Source: a virus
Reading direction: 5' to 3' (one strand)
Virus record (IMG/VR): IMGVR_UViG_3300007539_000074
Span: 1-35,324 of that record
DNA length: 35,324 bases
The position numbers and the translations under genes were made by a program. The notes beneath the pieces were generated by a model, which did not search any database, was not told the origin of the DNA, and saw nothing but the letters and a program-made list of their open reading frames with translations. Numbering within the stretch: the stretch's first letter is position 1; every line of letters starts with the position of its first letter. Of the stretch, positions 25,509 through 32,145 are shown one piece after another.

Positions 25509-25654
25509 TAGAAGTTTGGTTCTATTGTTACTTTGCGTTTGTCAAGGTCTGTTTGGACCTCACTAAAATCATCTTCACTAATTGCTTTCTGTACCTCATC
25601 AATAGTGTTAGCTGTGACTTCGTAAGTCTCTGTTATTGTGAATGTTGTTAACAC
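25508..25654 (-). CDS. Small GTG-started protein (48 aa) overlapping polymerase end
   Basis: This frame begins with GTG at 25652-25654 and ends TAA at 25508-25510. A GGAGG (minus strand, 25661-25665) lies 6 bases before the GTG, the best ribosome site in the module, and it falls inside the last codons of the polymerase gene. The product has a beta-like start (TFTITETYEVTANTIDEVQ), an acidic middle (ISEDDFSEVQ) and ends KVTIEPNF. I recognise no family. It overlaps the polymerase stop by 7 bases and the DUF6378-like start by TAATG, filling a gap that would otherwise be empty. Confidence 0.75.
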   Translation of the reverse strand: MLTTFTITETYEVTANTIDEVQKAISEDDFSEVQTDLDKRKVTIEPNF

Positions 25655-27474
25655 CAGGTACCTCCTAGATCTATGTCTGCTATAACTGGTACTTTGAGTG
25701 GGATTGCTTGTTCCATAATTTCTTTCAACTTATTACTCTCTTGTTCATCTGAAACCATAGCATTTATCTCATCGTGTACAGGGAGTCGTAAGTCCATACC
25801 AGCTTTGTAAGCATGGACCATTGCAACTTTTGCTTGGTCTGCTGCTGAGCCTTGTATCAAACGGTTCAAAGCTTTGGAGCAAAATGCTCGGAAAAGTTGA
25901 CCGTCTGGGTATTTGGATTTTGCATAACCATAGGTTTTGACTGGTGTGTTGTTAAAGTCATTAGTCCAGAAGTCAAAGCGTGCACGACGACCCAATATAG
26001 TTTTGATGTAACCTTTGGTACTGGCTCTGTTCATAACATTGTCAAATAATATCTTTAGGAACGGAGCTTCTTTATTAAATTTTCGCATTGTAGTTTTGCA
26101 AAACTCATCCGATATGCCAAGTGTTTTTGCCATTTTTGACATTCCCATCCCATACGAAATCCCAAGGCAAAGCATTTTGCAGGTGTCGTAAGGTAAGCCA
26201 GTCGTTTTTTCAAAGAATGTATATAATTTTTCACCACGTGTAAATGCATCTAATGCTTGTTCTGCTCCTGGCAGCGGTTTACCAAATTGTCCAAGTAACG
26301 CATAGTGCACTTGGAGTCTTGGTTCCTGACTTGAATAATCTGCTTTACACCAGAGGCTGTCTTGTTCAGCAATATAGAGTTGTCTAATTGCTTTTCCAAT
26401 GTCGCTACGTTTGGGGACTTGTTGCATATTAGGATTAGACGATGAAAGTCGTCCAGACCTAGTACCACCTTCGTCAGACGCTGTCTGTCTAAAGTCTGCG
26501 TGGATTCTGCCATTATGATTTTGATTGAGTATGATGTCTTCGATGAACACTTTACGAAGACGATTGATTGATCGTGCCTCTTGTATCTTTTTTACTTGAG
26601 GGTGTTCACAATGTAGTAGAAAGTCCTTAGCAACTGAGTAATTACCTTTCTCGGTTCTCGGCACTACAAGACCCAAGCTTTCGCAGTATTTACCCAGTTG
26701 CTGGGGAGACCAAATATCTAAAGTTTTAAATTCATTTAACAACGCACTCTCTTTTATTTTGAGGTCATTGTTTAGTTGTTCTGCAGCGTCCAGGTTTACA
26801 GGGACGCCCATCCGTGACATATATACTAGTACAGGTATAAGTTCACATTCTAGTTCCCAGACTGTCCAGAGTCCTTGCTCTTTGAGGATTGGAATTTGGT
26901 GTTGGTAGGCATCATATGTAAGTCTTGCATCAGCTTCAGCATACTTGCCGACGTGTCTGGCAGGGAGCTTCCACATATCGCTCTTAGCATTGATTCCGTA
27001 GGTATCTGCGGCGTTTTGTAATCCATCTTCTTTTTTTCCTTTCTTTAAGTATTTCTTTGCAATTGAGTCTAGTGAATAAGAAAACTTTTCTTCATCAATC
27101 AGTGCTTCGGCAACCTGTATGTCTCGGACTGGACAGGAGACAGAAAGAGAAAGGGTCTCCAGCCAGCCGAGATCATACGTGGCGTTAGCCATTATGATTT
27201 CATCTGCTTTGTTTATTGCACACTTGACATATGAAAGAATAGTTTGCTTATCTAGGTTGTCACCACCGAAGTGGTCAAACGGTAAATATAATTGATGATG
27301 CTTATCTGCGATAGCAACACCAACCACTTTACCATCTCTTCTCTTGTAACCAGGACCAGACTTCTTGATGTTTGGATCGTGAGTTTCAAGGTCAATAGAG
27401 ATAACACTGTCAAGCTCAGGCAACACGGCAGGCGGTCGCCATTTTGACTGTGGTTCAAATAGTGGAATCTGCAT
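25648..27474 (-). CDS. polA: Family A DNA polymerase with 3'-5' exonuclease
   Basis: This 608-residue replicative polymerase has Exo I DLE at 28-30, Exo II ANATYDLGW at 96-104 and Exo III YAEAD at 178-182, so proofreading is likely. Polymerase motif A is KADYSSQEPR (D379), motif B is TCKMLCLGISYG (K433 to G442) and motif C is VHDE (566-569). In motif B the residue four after the Lys, equal to E. coli Phe762, is Leu437. That choice affects dideoxy discrimination and fidelity, and in marine phage surveys Leu is linked with a slower or less virulent style. No DnaJ insertion is visible. It copies the phage genome together with the primase and helicases downstream. Confidence 0.95.
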   Translation of the reverse strand: MQIPLFEPQSKWRPPAVLPELDSVISIDLETHDPNIKKSGPGYKRRDGKVVGVAIADKHHQLYLPFDHFGGDNLDKQTILSYVKCAINKADEIIMANATYDLGWLETLSLSVSCPVRDIQVAEALIDEEKFSYSLDSIAKKYLKKGKKEDGLQNAADTYGINAKSDMWKLPARHVGKYAEADARLTYDAYQHQIPILKEQGLWTVWELECELIPVLVYMSRMGVPVNLDAAEQLNNDLKIKESALLNEFKTLDIWSPQQLGKYCESLGLVVPRTEKGNYSVAKDFLLHCEHPQVKKIQEARSINRLRKVFIEDIILNQNHNGRIHADFRQTASDEGGTRSGRLSSSNPNMQQVPKRSDIGKAIRQLYIAEQDSLWCKADYSSQEPRLQVHYALLGQFGKPLPGAEQALDAFTRGEKLYTFFEKTTGLPYDTCKMLCLGISYGMGMSKMAKTLGISDEFCKTTMRKFNKEAPFLKILFDNVMNRASTKGYIKTILGRRARFDFWTNDFNNTPVKTYGYAKSKYPDGQLFRAFCSKALNRLIQGSAADQAKVAMVHAYKAGMDLRLPVHDEINAMVSDEQESNKLKEIMEQAIPLKVPVIADIDLGGTWC

Positions 27475-27703
27475 CGTTCAATTCTTCATTTCTTCTTATT
27501 ACTTTGTTCATCTTTAACCAAGGTTTCTTTGCACATTCTGCGTCTATTTCTTCTTGAGTCTTTTTTCTGATTAGTCCTTTTGCAATAGCTTTTTGGGCTA
27601 TGAGTTTATATTCGTAATACGGATCTTGTTTATAGAGTTCAGGTGCCTTAGCATCAATCATCTTAAACATCCGTTTTATTGATTCATTGCTTGATTCGTA
27701 CAT
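27455..27703 (-). CDS. Small charged protein upstream of polymerase, unknown
   Basis: This 82-residue, mostly helical, highly charged protein (FKMIDAKAPELYKQDPYYEY, then a KLIAQKAIAKGL stretch and KKTQEEIDAECAKKPWLKM) has no family I know. It overlaps the polymerase start by 20 bases, so it is the first gene of the replication module as transcribed. A 151-base gap with two hairpins separates it from the VRR-NUC gene. Start at 27701-27703 has no strong ribosome site. Confidence 0.6.
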   Translation of the reverse strand: MYESSNESIKRMFKMIDAKAPELYKQDPYYEYKLIAQKAIAKGLIRKKTQEEIDAECAKKPWLKMNKVIRRNEELNDADSTI

Positions 27704-27854
27704 AGATAATGATTTGTAAATTGGCTGGGTTGCCCCAGTTTATCTGGATAGTTCTATTGATACATGTTCCTCGGAACGGTCACGAAGAAGTCCAGACCAC
27801 ACAATTTGTTCGATGCTGTGTGGCGTCGCATAGTTTCGAAGGCGTCCTTTGTGG
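27704..27854 (-). other. Intergenic gap with two hairpins between cassette and replication module
   Basis: No convincing gene lies here. Two inverted repeats are visible. CCACACA (27796-27802) pairs with TGTGTGG (27816-27822) over a 13-base loop. CTGGG/CCCAG (27725-27729 and 27734-27738) encloses a tetraloop that reads GCAA on the minus strand. Neither is followed by a T-run, so they are not ordinary terminators. A processing site or leader structure for the polymerase transcript is possible. Confidence 0.4.
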
Positions 27855-28268
27855 TTAGACCAGCTTGGAAGCGAGTTGGAAAGTGTTGAGAAATTTTGTA
27901 AAACCATCTTTGTTGAGTGTATACTTGTCTGTCTTGATTGGTTGTATACCATCTTCACCTAAGCTATCTTCATCATACACATTAGCAATCATTGTATTAG
28001 ACTTGGGGTATGCACATAAAGATAAGACGTAGGTAGGCATTGAGTCAATAACTTTATTGGTTTTTATTTGCCAGGCATATTGTTCCGCACGAAGCTTAAT
28101 AGTTTGGAACTTGCTTTCAATAATGAAAACCTGATTCGGCGTGATGATGAGCAGATCAGGGACTCCATTCCCTGTAGTAGTTTCGATGCGTTGCGTAACA
28201 ACTTTTCCTTTATAGTATTCATAGAATTGTTTAGTGATGTATTGATTAAAGTGTTTCTCGGTAGTCAT
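27855..28268 (-). CDS. VRR-NUC family nuclease
   Basis: Starting at MTTEKHFN gives 137 residues, the usual size of stand-alone VRR-NUC proteins in phages. GNGVPDLLII (34-42) with D38, then FIIESK with E51 and K53, form the PD-(D/E)xK site, and AEQYAWQI follows as in the family. Relatives are structure-specific nucleases, some resolving Holliday junctions. The longer frame upstream to 28583 is a shadow of the protease gene. It overlaps the JAMM protease gene by 23 bases, so it is translated with the ubiquitin-like cassette, though its substrate points to DNA metabolism. Confidence 0.85.
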   Translation of the reverse strand: MTTEKHFNQYITKQFYEYYKGKVVTQRIETTTGNGVPDLLIITPNQVFIIESKFQTIKLRAEQYAWQIKTNKVIDSMPTYVLSLCAYPKSNTMIANVYDEDSLGEDGIQPIKTDKYTLNKDGFTKFLNTFQLASKLV

Positions 28269-29379
28269 GTACAGATAGGTTCTCCATTTCTTGGAGAATG
28301 TCATTTTCTGTAACACGGTAGCCAGTCTTTTTACAAGTGTCAAGCTGTTCCGAGAAGAGTTTGTAGAAGTAAGAGCCTTCTGTTGTGGCAAGGAAGATGG
28401 AGTTGCTGAGCATTGCGTGTATGACTCGTGCATACTCCTGGTCTTCCGTTTTGCCTGACGCCAAGTCCATGATGAGCTTGGATGAGTCTTTGCTTTCAAA
28501 CTGTCTATAATAGTCAGTAATAAGTTCCTCAGCGTCAAAGTCCAGCTTAAGATTGAAAAGAATTTCGTCAGCCACATCAGCATTATCTAGTATAGGCTCC
28601 TCCGTAGTTTTTTTTACTTGCATATCTCCCCAATCAGACCAATAGTCTTGATAAGGTCTTTTTGATTTGTATGTCTTGTATGCTGGTATTGTAGCTTTAG
28701 ATACATTGTCCATATAACCAGTAAACTCATACTGCTTGAGGTCAGGTATGATTGCATACTGTTCGTTCATGTACTCTACTTCTAGCTCGTGCATGTCAGC
28801 TGTAAGTTCTACATCATCTTTGAATGGTGACTCAGCACCATCAATAGCTACAGATAAATCGTCTAGCTCGTGACACTGATTGTCAAGACACCAACGGAAG
28901 TGAATGTCAATATCAGGTTTGTTTAGATTACCAATGGTAAAGTGAAAGCCTTCTCGGTTTGTCTCGTCGGCTTCGTCTGTACCAGATTGGAATGCAGATG
29001 TACTACAGTGGTGGTGTACAGTACCAAACATAATGTCTGGATACTGTGCACGCTGTGCTTGGAAGTTGATATGCTCAGGGTCAGACTTAACAGTCATACC
29101 GCTGGTAATCTGGGGTGGAACCCAGAATGACCAAGGTTGTTTCTGCTTCTCGTCATAGTACAAGAAACACATAGTCTCTGACTTTAGCACATCATAGCTG
29201 TGTTTCATAAAGGCAAGGATTTCTTGCCACATAGCGAGAGGGATCTTCTTACCGTGCCATTCAGGCGTAAGGTCTTGAACGACAGGCAATTCAATTGGTT
29301 TATAGGTTGTGAACAGCTTGTTCTTAACCTCCTCGTGAAGTTTGCTTTCGGATATAACATAGTATTTTTTCTTAGGCAT
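28246..29379 (-). CDS. JAMM/MPN+ metalloprotease of ubiquitin-like cassette (JAB)
   Basis: This 377-residue protein holds a perfect JAMM motif: H122-x-H124, seven residues, S132-x2-D135, in TVHHHCSTSAFQSGTDEAD. A Glu upstream in a helix (E53, WQEILAF) is a candidate for the catalytic Glu. SGTDEAD and the following GFHFTIGNL match the Prok-JAB proteins found with phage and plasmid ubiquitin-like genes. These remove or process ubiquitin-like tags. About 200 residues beyond the MPN core form an acidic C-terminal extension of unknown role. It overlaps the E1 gene by 8 bases and the nuclease by 23, showing co-translation with both. Confidence 0.85.
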   Translation of the reverse strand: MPKKKYYVISESKLHEEVKNKLFTTYKPIELPVVQDLTPEWHGKKIPLAMWQEILAFMKHSYDVLKSETMCFLYYDEKQKQPWSFWVPPQITSGMTVKSDPEHINFQAQRAQYPDIMFGTVHHHCSTSAFQSGTDEADETNREGFHFTIGNLNKPDIDIHFRWCLDNQCHELDDLSVAIDGAESPFKDDVELTADMHELEVEYMNEQYAIIPDLKQYEFTGYMDNVSKATIPAYKTYKSKRPYQDYWSDWGDMQVKKTTEEPILDNADVADEILFNLKLDFDAEELITDYYRQFESKDSSKLIMDLASGKTEDQEYARVIHAMLSNSIFLATTEGSYFYKLFSEQLDTCKKTGYRVTENDILQEMENLSVHDYRETL

Positions 29380-30097
29380 AGGATGGTACGGTTATGTCAG
29401 CGAGGTCGCCGAGCGTGATTGTTTCTATTTTACTGAATGTTGTTTGATACTCAACAGGATACCAATCTCCTCGTTCTTGTTCGTCGATTAGATACGGTGC
29501 CCACATATGAATCATCAGATTGCCAAGGGACGCACTCACTTGATTTGCAATAGCGAGTTGTGGAGTTGCTTCGAGTGCATCACCCTGACAGCTGATTGGT
29601 GAACCTTCGTTCGATGTGGTAATCTCAGGATACCTCAAGAACGGATTCATCATAGGATACTGTTGTCCAAGTTCAGGTAGAAAAATGTACGCCTGACTTG
29701 TTGAGTACTCGTTAGCACAAACCAGAACAGGTTTGTTGAGGTCAATAGCAGTGTTAATAAGGTCTCTGCGTGCTGGATGATTGTCTGCATTGCAGATCAG
29801 AATGTCAGCCTGGTTGAACCAGTATGCATATTCTGTTTCCAGCATTTCTTTGTCAAAGTATTGTTGAACTACATTGCATTCGCCTTTACGGAAAGTGTAA
29901 GTCTTTGCGAGTGCGAGTGCTTTGTTCATTCCTACGTGGTTGTTACGAAACAACTGACGGTCAAGGTTTCTTTTCTCAAGAACATCGCCGTCGATCAGTG
30001 TGACCTCAAGGTCAAAACTGTTTTTAAGTGCAGGTAGCATGTATGATGTTACACCACCAGCACCAATGATAAGTGCTTTTAGTTTTGGTTTAGCCAT
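29372..30097 (-). CDS. E1/ThiF-like adenylating enzyme of ubiquitin-like cassette
   Basis: This 241-residue protein has the ThiF/E1 Rossmann signature GAGGVTSY (12-19), the DGD acidic loop at 36-38, the RNLDRQ motif with R43, N44, R47 and Q48 that contacts ATP, and NADN at 103-106. A Cys at 170 (SPISCQGDALEATPQLAIAN) sits where PRTRC-type ThiF proteins have a conserved Cys; it could form the E1 thioester. No zinc-binding CxxC pair is present. Enzymes of this family adenylate the C-terminus of a ubiquitin-like protein. It overlaps the 121-residue gene by 8 bases and the JAMM gene by 8. Confidence 0.9.
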   Translation of the reverse strand: MAKPKLKALIIGAGGVTSYMLPALKNSFDLEVTLIDGDVLEKRNLDRQLFRNNHVGMNKALALAKTYTFRKGECNVVQQYFDKEMLETEYAYWFNQADILICNADNHPARRDLINTAIDLNKPVLVCANEYSTSQAYIFLPELGQQYPMMNPFLRYPEITTSNEGSPISCQGDALEATPQLAIANQVSASLGNLMIHMWAPYLIDEQERGDWYPVEYQTTFSKIETITLGDLADITVPSYA

Positions 30098-30455
30098 TGC
30101 GTTTTAGATATTTGTGAAGTTGTTTACCAGTTACTGGAGCTGGTTTGTGTTGTGTTTCTTGGAAGTGCTTAATGTAGCGAAGTATTGCACCACGCTTACG
30201 ACCAACACCAGTGTCGGAATCATAATAACGACCTAGTATTTTAAATAGAATACGCAGTTCATCGTCTTCAAGACCGTGATGAATTTCGTGCACATCAGCC
30301 AATCTTTTATTCTCAGTGTTGAGTTCATTAGATAAGTTCTGAATATGATGCGGTGAAACCATTTGACCTGGATTCTCATTTGCATATTCAAATGCATAAC
30401 GCAATGATTTATCAGCACTAGGCTTTTCAATTAGTTTGTTGTAGACTGTAGACAT
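30090..30455 (-). CDS. 121-aa helical protein between E2-like and E1-like genes
   Basis: This protein is predicted mainly helical, with HHIQNLSNELNTENKRLADV, DDELRILFKILGRYYDSDTG and a basic C-terminus (KQLHKYLKRNG). I do not recognise it. It lies exactly between the E2-like and E1-like genes, overlapping the former by 25 bases and the latter by 8, so it is made with them. Possible roles are substrate adaptor, E3-like factor, regulator or target of the tag. No Cys or RING-like pattern is present, which argues against an E3 of the RING type. Confidence 0.7.
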   Translation of the reverse strand: MSTVYNKLIEKPSADKSLRYAFEYANENPGQMVSPHHIQNLSNELNTENKRLADVHEIHHGLEDDELRILFKILGRYYDSDTGVGRKRGAILRYIKHFQETQHKPAPVTGKQLHKYLKRNG

Positions 30456-31312
30456 GATGCGAAATCTATAAGGTTGGAGTTAGTAATATCTTGGAAGAAA
30501 CGATTAGATGGTTTGTAGTCTTCATAGTAGTCTGTCATTGCAGATGTAGGTACAGTAACAAAGTCGTTGTCTTTTTTGTACCATACGCAGTGTTTGTAAA
30601 CAAAATCTTCGTAGTACAAGTCACGATTACATTTTGATTTGAATAGTACATCCATTAGATTGGTGACTGCTGTCTGAAGGTAATAGATAGGCATAGGACC
30701 TTGAACTAGTCGTTCATCTCTGAAGTCTCGACCACCGCATAGTCTGCCGTCATCATAGATGTTAGGTAGATTAAAGGTGACAAGGTTTCTAGATGCTTTG
30801 TGTATACCAAACAAGTAAGCTGTTGTTGGGTCAGGAGACTGGTGTAACTTAGCAGTCTTAGAGCCAAGATAACGACAAGGGAGTCTCACCATCAACCACA
30901 TAGAGTAGTCAGTGTTGTTGTACATTGGTATGTCATTTGGCTCGATCATACTTTCAGGTAAGGGTCCTTCTTCTCGTTCTCTTCCAGTTGGTATGAACAG
31001 CTTCCATAGATTGTTGTCGACGTCAGATTCTATGAAACAGGCACCAGGTAACGGAAAACCGTCAGCTAGATTGACGAATGCATAGCAGTATTCTGGATTG
31101 ATACCAGAGTTGTGTGCATAGTAGCAGTGATACTCCTTGTTTAGTACAGGGATTGATACAGGTATGTTAGACATACGGAGAGTATCGTCACGCATACAGG
31201 CAGTAATAGCTGTATCTGCGTCAGCAATGACAGATTCTCTCGTTTCTCGCTTGATAAATTTGCCGTCAGGTCCGAGAATGATTTCCTGACGAAGCGGTAG
31301 TGTTGTTGACAT
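30431..31312 (-). CDS. E2-like conjugating protein (Prok-E2 family D-like)
   Basis: The start at 31310-31312 (MSTTLPL) gives 293 residues; a start at 31339 adds nine poorly placed codons. The landmark is LPNIYDDGRLCGGRDF (182-197), matching the P-x-[VI]-Y-x-x-G-x-[VL]-C-x-G signature of Prok-E2_D/PRTRC protein B, with C192 the candidate catalytic Cys. AYLFGIH at 165-171 is the preceding strand and LMDVLFKSKCNRD at 219-231 the following helix. The family normally has a His after the Cys, but none appears in the KSKCNRD segment; H241 is the next. These proteins occur with E1, JAB and Ub-like genes, as here. Confidence 0.75.
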   Translation of the reverse strand: MSTTLPLRQEIILGPDGKFIKRETRESVIADADTAITACMRDDTLRMSNIPVSIPVLNKEYHCYYAHNSGINPEYCYAFVNLADGFPLPGACFIESDVDNNLWKLFIPTGREREEGPLPESMIEPNDIPMYNNTDYSMWLMVRLPCRYLGSKTAKLHQSPDPTTAYLFGIHKASRNLVTFNLPNIYDDGRLCGGRDFRDERLVQGPMPIYYLQTAVTNLMDVLFKSKCNRDLYYEDFVYKHCVWYKKDNDFVTVPTSAMTDYYEDYKPSNRFFQDITNSNLIDFASCLQSTTN

Positions 31313-31326
31313 AATAATAAAAGAGG

Positions 31327-31388
31327 ACCGATGGCACAATACCTAGATTCTTAGAGATCCATATAAGGTTGTCATATGTACCATCGGT
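31327..31388. repeat. Inverted repeat between Ub-like and E2-like genes
   Basis: ACCGATGG at 31327-31334 is the reverse complement of CCATCGGT at 31381-31388. They flank a 46-base loop in the 83-base gap between the Ub-like stop and the E2-like start. A copy of GTTGTCATAT lies in the loop at 31368-31377. In the mRNA the 8-bp helix would sit 14 bases above the E2-like start codon and could set the ratio of tag to enzymes. It is not a terminator: no T-run follows. Confidence 0.5.
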
Positions 31389-31395
31389 TGCATTG

Positions 31396-31653
31396 TTAAG
31401 CTTTACTTGATGCTTGACGCTCAAGAGTGATCGATGAGTAGTCAGCCACATATGCATCATTGCATAATGTTTGACCGTTTGAAACAGCAACGCATCCCTC
31501 TGGTGCAGACAATGCACCTAAGATGGATGTGTCACGTAGCAAAGAACCTACTGTGAGGTTCTCGTCGAAGGAACGACTAACTGAGTTAGACATTCCATAT
31601 CTGATTGTTATTGTGTTGTTATCCATAAATTCAATTGACAAATCTCTTTTCAT
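31396..31653 (-). CDS. Ubiquitin-like beta-grasp protein
   Basis: This 85-residue protein has the layout of phage/prokaryotic ubiquitin-like (beta-grasp) proteins: a strand ITIRYGMSNSVSRSF, a TVGSLLRDTSIL helix at about 34-45, LSAPEGCVAVSNGQTL, and a last strand SSITLERQASSKA. The pattern 'D-x-T-V-x-x-[LI]-[LI]' followed by 'x-V-x-[NV]-G' is that of ThiS/ubiquitin-fold tags. The C-terminus ends SSKA, not GG. Immediately downstream are E2, E1 and JAMM genes in the same direction, which strongly supports the tag role. It has its own upstream promoter-like site and a terminator before it, so it may be expressed independently of the genes to its right. Confidence 0.75.
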   Translation of the reverse strand: MKRDLSIEFMDNNTITIRYGMSNSVSRSFDENLTVGSLLRDTSILGALSAPEGCVAVSNGQTLCNDAYVADYSSITLERQASSKA

Positions 31654-31667
31654 TTAGTATAAGGGTC

Positions 31668-31708
31668 ATTATATATTTTGTATGAGTTGTCATATAGTGT
31701 TGTCATAA
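31668..31708 (-). promoter_or_regulatory. Candidate promoter with repeated ATGACAAC sites for the Ub-like cassette
   Basis: On the minus strand a perfect TATAAT (31668-31673) lies 14 bases before the Ub-like ATG. ATGACA, one base off TTGACA, lies upstream at 31688-31693 with a short 14-base spacer, and a second copy of the same ATGACAA sequence is 13 bases further (31701-31706). A third copy of GTTGTCAT lies at 31368. The repeats could be operator sites. The start point would be about 8 bases before the ATG. Confidence 0.4.
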
Positions 31709-31714
31709 AAATGA

Positions 31715-31750
31715 GCTACTAGCCCACTTGTTGAGCTAGTAGCCTTTTCT
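31715..31750. terminator. Bidirectional hairpin terminator upstream of Ub-like gene
   Basis: A perfect 9-bp stem GCTACTAGC (31715-31723) / GCTAGTAGC (31735-31743), loop 11 bases, is followed on the plus strand by CTTTTCTTT and on the minus strand by TCATTTTTAT. It separates the membrane protein gene (stop at 31807) from the Ub-like promoter. It should end the upstream minus-strand transcript and isolate the ubiquitin-like cassette as its own transcription unit. Confidence 0.7.
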
Positions 31751-31806
31751 TTACAGTGGTTCATCTCCGCCTTCTGTTACTCTTTAGAACTCTAAACGCA
31801 ATACGG

Positions 31807-32145
31807 TTAAGTGTACATTTCATTACATCTAGAGCGAGTGGGATGAGCACCACTGATATCATCTTTGCTATTTTGTGCTTTTGCATACGGAAAACTAAAC
31901 TTGAACAACGGTTTAGGTTTGGGCACGAGCACGGATAGAAAGAAAGTTACGAGGGAAAACATTACACCAGAGATAAAGGCAGTAGCCATACCGCTGAATG
32001 TACCAATAAATAGAACAGGCAGACCGAATGTGAATAAGATGTCCAACAGGACTTGCATTCTTACCACATTCGATATGCCCATTGCTTTACACAATATAAT
32101 AACATATGAAAGTGAGCAGATAAAACTGAGAAATAATATGTCCAT
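31807..32145 (-). CDS. Multi-span membrane protein (112 aa), unknown
   Basis: Taking the ATG at 32143-32145 gives 112 residues; the longer frame to 32208 overlaps the upstream gene by 64 bases and is less likely. Three or four hydrophobic segments are visible: an N-terminal one (ILFLSFICSLSYVIILC), LLDILFTFGLPVLFIGTF, and FISGVMFSLVTFFLSVL, then a polar Lys-rich tail from about residue 81. No enzyme motif. The start overlaps the preceding stop as TAATG. Small membrane proteins of this type occur with ubiquitin-like cassettes in some phages (recall, not checked), so it may belong to the system. Confidence 0.6.
   Translation of the reverse strand: MDILFLSFICSLSYVIILCKAMGISNVVRMQVLLDILFTFGLPVLFIGTFSGMATAFISGVMFSLVTFFLSVLVPKPKPLFKFSFPYAKAQNSKDDISGAHPTRSRCNEMYT

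Noticed and set aside
27740-27854. Downstream part of a minus-strand frame after the VRR-NUC gene
   Set aside because: Its long form is a shadow of the nuclease gene; the remaining part has only a 25-codon ATG frame with no ribosome site.
28269-28583. N-terminal extension of the VRR-NUC frame
   Set aside because: It lies in a shifted frame of the JAMM protease gene and reads as random sequence; the family length is met without it.
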